Assembly: GCF_900182585.1 (NCBI RefSeq)
Contig: NZ_FXTM01000016.1
Location: 1-46,888, forward strand
Source of the DNA: Balnearium lithotrophicum
GTDB taxonomy: Bacteria; Aquificota; Aquificia; Desulfurobacteriales; Desulfurobacteriaceae
Length of the DNA: 46,888 bases
Direction of reading: 5' to 3'
Shown here in pieces: positions 16,824-23,912 of the stretch. Below the pieces are notes generated by a model, which saw only the letters and a program-made list of their open reading frames with translations, was not told the origin of the DNA and searched no databases. Numbering within the stretch: the first letter of the stretch is position 1; every line of letters starts with the position of its first letter. The position numbers and the translations under genes are program-made.

Positions 16824-17370
16824 TTCTGAGCCTCACACTAAATTCAAACTTGTAGTAATTCATCTTAAAGTTTAAATCTCTATTTTCATATTTTTTTCTC
16901 TCAATATCCCTAAGTTTTACCGTTCCCAATTCACTATCTACTCTCTTGAGGAATTGAGGAACGAGCTTTAAGTCTAACGCATTCGCCTCTATGCTAAGGG
17001 TATTCCTGTTGTACTTTAGTCTATTCAACCAAACTCCGTTAACATTTTGTCTTTTTTCAAAGAAGTAAAGAAAGTTAGGAACATATCTGCTTTTTTCCAA
17101 GTTACTTACAATACTAAGTTTACCCTGTAAGTTGGTTTTAAGGCTCAAAAGTTTTCTTTCAAAAATTTTAAGTTTCCTCAACCTTTTAATTTCACTGTTA
17201 AGTTGGGATATTCTACTGTCTGTAACACTAATCTCCCTTTTAATACTCTGGGTCTGATAGTAAACAAGGAAGATAACTAACAAAAAAACAATCAGGGAGA
17301 ATCCTAAATCCACCCTAATGTACTGTTTGTATTTAGATTCTTCAATCTCGGCAAAGTTAAACCTTAGCAT
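16807..17370 (-). CDS. pilN: Type IV pilus alignment protein PilN
   Basis: A 187-residue bitopic protein. The N-terminal RFNFAEIE peptide resembles the PilN motif that docks into PilM, followed by a transmembrane helix (LGFSLIVFLLVIFLVYYQ), a coiled coil (SRISQLNSEIKRLRKLKIF) and a ferredoxin-like domain containing VWLNRLKYNRNTLSIEANAL. I choose the ATG at 17370, because AAGGGTG lies about 6 bases upstream. The in-frame GTG 9 bases earlier sits directly on that purine tract. It overlaps pilM by 14 bases and pilO by 17, so the M-N-O genes are coupled. Confidence 0.88.
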   Translation of the reverse strand: MLRFNFAEIEESKYKQYIRVDLGFSLIVFLLVIFLVYYQTQSIKREISVTDSRISQLNSEIKRLRKLKIFERKLLSLKTNLQGKLSIVSNLEKSRYVPNFLYFFEKRQNVNGVWLNRLKYNRNTLSIEANALDLKLVPQFLKRVDSELGTVKLRDIERKKYENRDLNFKMNYYKFEFSVRLRNGPNN

Positions 17371-18409
17371 TTTCGTCACCCTTGTATCTAATGCTTAAGC
17401 CAGCAGCAACTGCAAATTCCTCAGAATCAGAAATTCCTGCAAAACTTAAAGGAGCTCCCAACGCAACTTCTATGTTTGAGATTTCATTGAAAAACTCCGT
17501 TATACCTTTTATCTTGGAAGAACCACCGTACAGTTTAATGGAACTAACCTCTAAGTCAAACCTCTCTCTAAAGGTGTCAATAGTCCACATAACTTCGGTA
17601 AATGCCCTTCTTAAAACACTACTAATAACTTTAAAAGCCTCAGAATAGGAAATATTGTTTACTTCTTCTCCCCTTTTTAATCTTTCAGCCTCTTCCCTAC
17701 TGAGCATAAATTCCTTTTGCAACTCCTCGGTTATTAAGTTCCCCCCAATTTCAATACTTCTCGTCACATAGGGATATCCACCAAACGAAACTACAATTTT
17801 TGTGAATGAGGCTCCTATTCCAACTATACAAACAGGGGTAGCTAAGTTATCTGGATTGTTCAGGTAGTATTGATTGTTGAGAGCAGCAGGCTCAATATCA
17901 ATAACAACTGGATTTAAACCTGCACTTGAAAGAATTTTAATTCTATGTTCTACGTATCCTCTTCGAACAGCGGCTATGGCTATATCCATATTTCCTTTTT
18001 TAATAGAGATAGGCAAAACCTTGTACGTCAGCTTGACATTCGACAATTCCTCTGGCGTTAGGATACCCTTCATATACTCTACAACTGCCTCTTCAGGCTT
18101 CTTAGAGACAGGGACACTGATAACGTTATAAAAGCTCATGTATAGAGGAATGTGAATTACAACTTCCTTATCCTTAATCTGCAGTTCTCTGTAGAGCTCC
18201 CTTATGTGTTCTATAAGGGAATACTCATCTAACAGTTCGGTTCCTGCAAAAATTCGGTCCTTATACTCCTTCTTTCCTTTTTTTTTAACTTTGTAGGAGT
18301 GTCCTTTCTTTTCTAATTGAAGAAGCTTTAGTGAGTAAGTTCCTATATCCAAGGCTGGTACCAGATAATTCCCCGAGAAGAACCTAGAGAGCCTTGAGAA
18401 CCATCCCAT
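17357..18409 (-). CDS. pilM: Type IV pilus assembly ATPase-fold protein PilM
   Basis: A 350-residue actin/FtsA-fold cytoplasmic protein that binds the PilN N-terminal peptide and links the alignment complex to the motor. It shows the phosphate-1 motif PALDIGTYSLKLLQL (~18-32), the IVGIGASFTKIVV second phosphate block (~195), RSIEIGGNLITEEL, the HVE-type region VMWTIDTFRERF, and the adenosine motif IKLYGGSSKIKGI (~293). Length is normal. It follows gspF by 8 bases, which joins the pilus block to the secretion block in one transcript. Confidence 0.92.
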   Translation of the reverse strand: MGWFSRLSRFFSGNYLVPALDIGTYSLKLLQLEKKGHSYKVKKKGKKEYKDRIFAGTELLDEYSLIEHIRELYRELQIKDKEVVIHIPLYMSFYNVISVPVSKKPEEAVVEYMKGILTPEELSNVKLTYKVLPISIKKGNMDIAIAAVRRGYVEHRIKILSSAGLNPVVIDIEPAALNNQYYLNNPDNLATPVCIVGIGASFTKIVVSFGGYPYVTRSIEIGGNLITEELQKEFMLSREEAERLKRGEEVNNISYSEAFKVISSVLRRAFTEVMWTIDTFRERFDLEVSSIKLYGGSSKIKGITEFFNEISNIEVALGAPLSFAGISDSEEFAVAAGLSIRYKGDENAKV

Positions 18410-18417
18410 TCCATCCC

Positions 18418-19623
18418 CTAAACAGGTCTTATTGTACTAATGCTTAGAATAGGAAGAAGTAACGCATAAACAATGAAACCAATGATTAACCCCACCATCA
18501 ACATAGTAACAGGTTCCAAAAGCGAAGTCAAGATTTTTATTTTCTGTTCAACCTCCTCGTTAAAGTAATTGGAAATCTTAATACTCATCTCAGAAAGTGA
18601 ACCTGAACTCTCACCCGCCCTTAGAATTTGAACAGCAACTTTTGGAATGAATTTGATTTGAGAGAAGGCCTCAGAGAGACTAACTCCCCTTTCGATTAAG
18701 GACAACTTCTCAAAAAGTTGTCTCTTTAAGTATTCATTGGTTACAGTTTCAAGAGCTGTCCTGTAGGAATCTATGGCCGAAATTCCTGACGATAGAAGGT
18801 CCCCAAACGTCATAAAAAACTTTGTGAGCTCAGAAAGTAGAAGGAGCTCCCCCAAAACGGGAAGTTTAAGTTTTAATCTATCAAATGTAAGCTTATTTCT
18901 CCTTATTAAGACAAAAATTAAGAGGGAAAAGAGAAGAAGAGCTAAGACTATAAACGAATAGTAGTTTATGATAATACTACTCAACGTCAGGAGGAATTTT
19001 GTACTAAAGGGTAGTTCAACCCTTGCAGTAGTATAAATTGCCTTTATTTTCGGTATTACCGAAAAGAGCATGAAAATAACAACTCCAAAGGAAACAAGGA
19101 GCAAAACCGAAGGATAGATTAGAGCCTGAAGGAGCTTTGATTTAATACCTTCCCTCTTTTCTAAAAGTGAGGCAACCATCAAAAGGTTTTTTGAAATTAG
19201 TGCAGATTTTTCCCCGGAGGAGATGAGGGATAGGACAACGGGGTCGTTCAATCCAGCCCCTTTAAGTGCATCTGAAAGTGAATTCCCCTCTTTGAGCAGA
19301 TTTACAACTTTTTTAAAGAAGACCTTTAGGTGGGGCTTTTCCTCATCCTCACTAAAAGAATCAACGGCTTCAACTATCGGAATCCCCGATTCAAGCAGAG
19401 TAGATAGAGTTTTGAAAAAAACTATCAGCTCACTATTTTTTGGACCTCTTTTTAAAAATGAGAAGAGTTCCCTCTTCTCCCCCTTAGATTCCTCAACAAT
19501 TTCTGTCGGGTATATACCCCTGCTCTTTAGGAGGGAAAAGGCAGACGATTTAGTGGGCGCTTCAATTACTCCGGAAACATCCTTACCCTTAGAGGTTACT
19601 CCCTTGTAGGAAAAGACTGCCAT
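18418..19623 (-). CDS. gspF: Type II secretion platform protein GspF
   Basis: A 401-residue GspF/PilC-family inner-membrane platform. It opens FSYKGVTSKGKDVSGVIEA, has two T2SSF repeats (about 65-190 and 265-390) with FFKTLSTLLESGIPIVEAV and FFMTFGDLLSSGISAIDSY, and hydrophobic helices near 165-190, 215-240 and 370-395. It is the direct partner of the upstream ATPase: its start overlaps the gspE stop (TAATG). It is distinct from pilC at 4278-5495. Naming as GspF rather than PilC rests on linkage to gspC/D/E and is not provable from this protein alone. Confidence 0.85.
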   Translation of the reverse strand: MAVFSYKGVTSKGKDVSGVIEAPTKSSAFSLLKSRGIYPTEIVEESKGEKRELFSFLKRGPKNSELIVFFKTLSTLLESGIPIVEAVDSFSEDEEKPHLKVFFKKVVNLLKEGNSLSDALKGAGLNDPVVLSLISSGEKSALISKNLLMVASLLEKREGIKSKLLQALIYPSVLLLVSFGVVIFMLFSVIPKIKAIYTTARVELPFSTKFLLTLSSIIINYYSFIVLALLLFSLLIFVLIRRNKLTFDRLKLKLPVLGELLLLSELTKFFMTFGDLLSSGISAIDSYRTALETVTNEYLKRQLFEKLSLIERGVSLSEAFSQIKFIPKVAVQILRAGESSGSLSEMSIKISNYFNEEVEQKIKILTSLLEPVTMLMVGLIIGFIVYALLLPILSISTIRPV

Positions 19624-21224
19624 TATCCCCTTGTTACCCTTAAAACTTCCTCTGGAGTTGTTACTCCCATCTTAACCTTTTCCGCTCCGTCCATCCTTAA
19701 CGTCTTCATCCCCTTCTTAACGGCAAGCTCCTTAATTTCATCGCTGTCCTTTCCACTCAAAATGTAGCGCCTGATATCCTTATCAACCGTTAGTATTTCG
19801 TAAATTGCCGTTCTACCGAGATATCCCGTTCCCATACAGTACTCACAGCCCCTCCCCCTGTAAAATTTACCTCCGTAGTCATTAATACCCAAATCCCTGA
19901 GCTCCTCAGGAGTCGGTGTATAGGCTTCCTTACAGTAGGGACAGACCTTCCTCACAAGCCTCTGGGCTATAACACCTATGACTGAAGAGGCAACCAAGAA
20001 CGGCTCAATTCCCATGTCCAAAAGCCTCGTTACAGAGGACGGAGCGTCGTTTGTGTGGAGAGTTGAGAAGACCAGGTGGCCTGTCAGTGCAGACTGTATA
20101 GCTATTTCTGCCGTTTCGGTATCCCTTATCTCTCCAATCATTATAATGTCTGGGTCCTGACGGAGGATGCTCCTCAGGGCAGAGACAAAGGTCAGTCCTA
20201 TGTCAGGCTTTACCTGAACCTGCGATATTCCGTCCAACTGGTACTCGACGGGGTCCTCAACGGTTACTATGTTTATCTCCTCGCTGTTTAGCTCTGAAAG
20301 TGAAGCGTAGAGTGTTGTTGTTTTTCCCGAACCTGTTGGACCGGTTACTAAAATTATTCCGTGGGGATTTTTTATAAGTTTCTCAAACTTTTCGTAGTCC
20401 TCAGGGAGTAGTCCCAACTCCCTCGTCGAATAGAGGACACTCTCCTTTGATAAGAGCCTTAAAACAACCCTCTCTCCAAAGTACGTAGGAAGGGTTGATA
20501 CCCTTATATCAATCTCCTTCCCCCCCAAACGAATCATTATCCTACCGTCCTGAGGGAGCCTCTTTTCAGCAATGTCCAAGTTGGCCATTATCTTTAACCT
20601 TGAAACTACGGCAGGGATTTTTGATGAGGGGAGCTCCCTCACAGTTTTTAAAACACCATCAATTCTGATTCTCACCCTCATTTTATTTTTAAAGGGCTCA
20701 AAGTGGATGTCACTTGCCTTTGCCCTTACGGCAAGTGTCAGAATGTCGTTAATGAACTTAACGGCAGGAGCTTCCTCTTCAGAGGAGAGAATATCCTCCC
20801 CGTAGGAGCTCTCCTCTACTTCCCTTGTAGTTTCTTCCTGAGAGGAAAAGAAGTTTGTTATTTCGTCAAAGGGAACAACAACAACTTTTAAGGGTTTCGA
20901 AAAGAACCACTCTACTTTCTTTAATCCCAAGTAGTTAAAGGGATTGTCTGTTGCGACTAATACAGAGTTTTCCTCCTCTTTAAAGGGAACCAACCTCTCC
21001 TTTCTGAGTATGTCTAAAGGAACCCTTTCAACAATAGAAGTTTCAATTTCGGGAATTGAATCCTTCAAATCGAACCCACAGGAGAGAAAAGCCTCCCTTA
21101 CCTCAGGAAGGTTCCACTTTAAAATTCCAGAAACCTGCTTGAAGGAGGAAAACTCCTGGTTTGGAATGAGTCCCTTTTCCTTCAGCAAATTAATAAATTC
21201 ACTCTCAGTTAACGTCCTTAACAT
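19623..21224 (-). CDS. gspE: Secretion/pilus assembly ATPase GspE (PilB-like)
   Basis: A 533-residue assembly ATPase. N-terminal T2SSE_N-like domain (~1-130), then the N2/PAS-like region with ASDIHFEPFKNKMRVRIRID (~170-189). Walker A GPTGSGKTT is at ~295-303, the Asp box VTVEDPVEYQL, Walker B DIIMIGEIRD (~359) and His box HLVFSTLHTNDAP. A Zn-binding tetracysteine follows: CPYC (~428/431) and CEYC (~460/463). This is an extension-type motor, the only one in the window, so it could serve both type II secretion and the pilus (as PilB). The start overlaps the gspD end by 20 bases and its stop overlaps gspF. Confidence 0.9.
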   Translation of the reverse strand: MLRTLTESEFINLLKEKGLIPNQEFSSFKQVSGILKWNLPEVREAFLSCGFDLKDSIPEIETSIVERVPLDILRKERLVPFKEEENSVLVATDNPFNYLGLKKVEWFFSKPLKVVVVPFDEITNFFSSQEETTREVEESSYGEDILSSEEEAPAVKFINDILTLAVRAKASDIHFEPFKNKMRVRIRIDGVLKTVRELPSSKIPAVVSRLKIMANLDIAEKRLPQDGRIMIRLGGKEIDIRVSTLPTYFGERVVLRLLSKESVLYSTRELGLLPEDYEKFEKLIKNPHGIILVTGPTGSGKTTTLYASLSELNSEEINIVTVEDPVEYQLDGISQVQVKPDIGLTFVSALRSILRQDPDIIMIGEIRDTETAEIAIQSALTGHLVFSTLHTNDAPSSVTRLLDMGIEPFLVASSVIGVIAQRLVRKVCPYCKEAYTPTPEELRDLGINDYGGKFYRGRGCEYCMGTGYLGRTAIYEILTVDKDIRRYILSGKDSDEIKELAVKKGMKTLRMDGAEKVKMGVTTPEEVLRVTRG

Positions 21225-23115
21225 TAAAGTTCATCTCCCTATCAAGTTCAAACTTTCCAAATCCCTTTAAATCTGAAAGTACTCCCTTCCTCGACCTCTC
21301 TATCTCCCGAATGTTGTTCAAGTAAATGTTAATCTTATTCCTCGTCAGCTCATTCTCCTCCTTCACATTCCTAACAACGTGGGGAGTTATGAAGACGAGG
21401 AGGTTCGTCTTCTCAATCTGGTGACCTGTCTTTTTAAAGAGATTTCCAATTAGGGGAATACTTCCAAGGACGGGAACCTTTTCAACGGTTGTAAGTTTTT
21501 TACTCTTAATGAGTCCTCCTATTACAAGTGTTTGACCGTCCTGAACGTCAACCGTTGTTTTTGCTTCCCTCTTTGATGTGATTGGAGCCGTCTGGTCGGC
21601 ATTGGCATAACCTACAACATCCTCCACTTTCTCGTAGACCTTAAGCTTTACCTCTCCTGACGACGTTATGTGGGGAGTTATCTTCAGAACGATACCGACA
21701 TCCTTGTAGTCGTAGGAGATAACAGGGTTGTTGTTTGCATCGTACTTCATACCTGTTGAGTAGGGAATTACCTTCGAAATGTTTATCTCGGCCTCTTCGT
21801 TGTCAAGTGTGAGTATCTGGGGGGTTGCTATAACGTTTACTCCCCCTTCCTTAGCATAGGCATTTAAGAGGAGGCCTATATCTGGAGTTCCTTCCCTCCA
21901 CTTTGCAAGTCCTAAGAGAAGACCGGGAGAAACGGAGGATGGATATCCCGGCTGGAGAGGAAGGCTTCCGTACAGACTTCCACCGAAGGGAACATGTTCT
22001 CCCCTTGATAGGAACTTCCACTCAACCCCCAACTGAAGAAGCTTATCCATCGACATTTCAACAATCTGAACTTCAACAAAGACCTGAGGTCTCTTAACAT
22101 CTATTCCCTCTATTACCCGTTTGACCACAGAGAAGTCCTCTGGAGACGCCAAAACTATCAGAGAGTTACTTCCCTTATCTGAAACCACCTTCACAGAGCC
22201 TGTCAAGCCGTACCTGCTTCTACTACTTCCCCTAAAGAGGTTGTTTAAAACCTTAGCAGTGTCATCTGCAAAGGCGTATCGAAGTTTAACGATGTGTATG
22301 TTTCCAGATTTAACAGAAACGGGGACGTCAAGTTTTGGGAGGAGCTCCCTCACTCTCTCTAAAACTCCCTCTGTTCCAACTAAGTAAACCGTATTCGTTC
22401 TCCTATCGACTGCAAAGTGGTAGTAGTCCCTTCCCGGTAGAGGAACTGTCCTTGATATATCAAAGGCAAAGCTCTTATCAAGTAGGGCTGACAGAACCTT
22501 AACTGTATCGCTGGCATTGGCATTCTTCAACGTAAACAAGGCTATCTTTAGCTTGACGGGAGCTCTGTCCAGTCTGTTAAGAATCTGGAGAATTTTGTGG
22601 ATATTTTTCTCCTTATCGGTTATAACTATTGCATTGGAATTTCTAACGTAAGAAACTCTCCCTATCCCAGACAGCATATTTCTAACGAGCCCTTCAACAC
22701 TTATAATTTTCAGGTGGTTCGGAATGTAAACGTAGGTTAGAATCCTGTCACCTCCGTCCAACCTGCCCTTGGCCAACGACGCAGATTCCCTTGCAGCCTC
22801 CCTACTTCTTACGATTTTAATGTAGCTTCCGTAGTCAACTATCTGATAACCCAACTCATCCAAAGCAGCAACAAAGAGGTTAAAGAACTGTTTTTTAGGA
22901 ATTGGTTTTGGAGAGACTATTGTAATTTTGCCCCTCAAGCTTGGAGGAATGATTATATTTTTTCCTACAGTCTGACTGACAATTTTTGTAAAGTCCTTTA
23001 TATTAACGTCCTCAAAGTTGACCTGAACGGACTTGGGTTTCTCCTGAGAAAAGGAACTCATCGGGTTCACAAAGGACAGTATAAGTGTACTTAGGACTAA
23101 AATTTTACTTCTCAT
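21205..23115 (-). CDS. gspD: Type II secretion outer-membrane secretin GspD
   Basis: A 636-residue secretin. A signal peptide (~1-23) precedes the N0 domain (VQVNFEDVNIKDFTKIVSQ, ~30-100). Then come repeated N1-N3 modules: YIPNHLKIISVEGLVRNML, LKNANASDTVKVLSALL and VKLRYAFADDTAKVLNNLF, with the N3 Ser/Arg/Gly-rich loop FRGSSRSRYGLTGS. The channel runs from ~335 to 600, with IATPQILTLDNEEAEINISK, VQDGQTLVIGGLI and VPVLGSIPLIGNLFKKTG, ending LLVFITPHVV. N0-N1-N2-N3 without AMIN domains marks it as GspD, unlike PilQ downstream. No S-domain/pilotin tail is obvious. The gene follows gspC by 11 bases. Confidence 0.93.
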   Translation of the reverse strand: MRSKILVLSTLILSFVNPMSSFSQEKPKSVQVNFEDVNIKDFTKIVSQTVGKNIIIPPSLRGKITIVSPKPIPKKQFFNLFVAALDELGYQIVDYGSYIKIVRSREAARESASLAKGRLDGGDRILTYVYIPNHLKIISVEGLVRNMLSGIGRVSYVRNSNAIVITDKEKNIHKILQILNRLDRAPVKLKIALFTLKNANASDTVKVLSALLDKSFAFDISRTVPLPGRDYYHFAVDRRTNTVYLVGTEGVLERVRELLPKLDVPVSVKSGNIHIVKLRYAFADDTAKVLNNLFRGSSRSRYGLTGSVKVVSDKGSNSLIVLASPEDFSVVKRVIEGIDVKRPQVFVEVQIVEMSMDKLLQLGVEWKFLSRGEHVPFGGSLYGSLPLQPGYPSSVSPGLLLGLAKWREGTPDIGLLLNAYAKEGGVNVIATPQILTLDNEEAEINISKVIPYSTGMKYDANNNPVISYDYKDVGIVLKITPHITSSGEVKLKVYEKVEDVVGYANADQTAPITSKREAKTTVDVQDGQTLVIGGLIKSKKLTTVEKVPVLGSIPLIGNLFKKTGHQIEKTNLLVFITPHVVRNVKEENELTRNKINIYLNNIREIERSRKGVLSDLKGFGKFELDREMNFNVKDVN

Positions 23116-23126
23116 CTCAATCTCCC

Positions 23127-23912
23127 CTATTCTAATTCGTAGTGAAGCTTTTCCTCTCTACCGCCTCTTAAAACTGTTATTGTAATTGAATCGGCACTCT
23201 TCAGTTTTTCAAATGCAGAAAATGAATCCTCAGGGGTTCTTATCCTGATATCGTTGATTGAGATTATCACATCTCCAGGCCTTATTCCTAACTTGTAGAT
23301 GAAGCTGTTTCTGTTAACATAGTTAACCTTCAAACCTGGAGGATTCTGAACGGGAACTATGTTTATGTACCTTAAAAACTTCCCCGATGATATTTCTTCG
23401 AGAATCTCAGACCTCTTTACAAAGAATCTATTTCTCCCACGACTGTTTACCACTCTATTTGAGGATTTTAATTTTTTCTGATTTATCTTTATCAGCATAA
23501 GAACAACGTCTTTACCATTTTTAGAAAAAACTACCCTATCAGGATAAATTTTTTTCAGCTTAAAACCCTCGAAGTAATCCCCTTCGTACAAAATCTTCGT
23601 ACTTTTACCTTTTTCAAGTATCGCTAAACTGGGATTGTTAACTACTGTTCCCTTTAACTTGTAATCGTTTAGGGAAACGGTCCCCTCTAAAGTTGTTGTT
23701 TTAGGCCTCAATTTCTCCACAGACTTAAAGAATCCCTCTCTTTCAACAAAGATGTCGTAACTTAAATTTTTTTTATTACATGAAATATTTGAAAAATGAA
23801 CACCGCTGTTTAAACTTACTCTGTAATTAACAAAAGATGAAACAAAAACTCCTACTGATGAAGCCAACAGAAGCAGAGAAAACCCGTTAATTAGACGGAG
23901 AAACTTTTCCAA
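23127..23912 (-). CDS. gspC: Type II secretion inner-membrane protein GspC with PDZ domain
   Basis: A 261-residue bitopic protein: a cytoplasmic N-terminus, one transmembrane helix (FSLLLLASSVGVFVSSFVNY, ~12-31), a periplasmic HR domain (~80-140, LKGTVVNNPSLAILEKG then FKLKKIYPDRVVFSKNG) that contacts the GspD N0 domain, a linker, and a C-terminal PDZ domain (~190-260, GIRPGDVIISINDIRI). The HR plus PDZ layout identifies GspC. The TTG at 23912 is favoured by AGGAGA about 8 bases upstream. It overlaps the upstream nucleotidyltransferase gene by 26 bases, tying secretion genes to the tRNA-end enzyme transcript. Confidence 0.88.
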   Translation of the reverse strand: MEKFLRLINGFSLLLLASSVGVFVSSFVNYRVSLNSGVHFSNISCNKKNLSYDIFVEREGFFKSVEKLRPKTTTLEGTVSLNDYKLKGTVVNNPSLAILEKGKSTKILYEGDYFEGFKLKKIYPDRVVFSKNGKDVVLMLIKINQKKLKSSNRVVNSRGRNRFFVKRSEILEEISSGKFLRYINIVPVQNPPGLKVNYVNRNSFIYKLGIRPGDVIISINDIRIRTPEDSFSAFEKLKSADSITITVLRGGREEKLHYELE

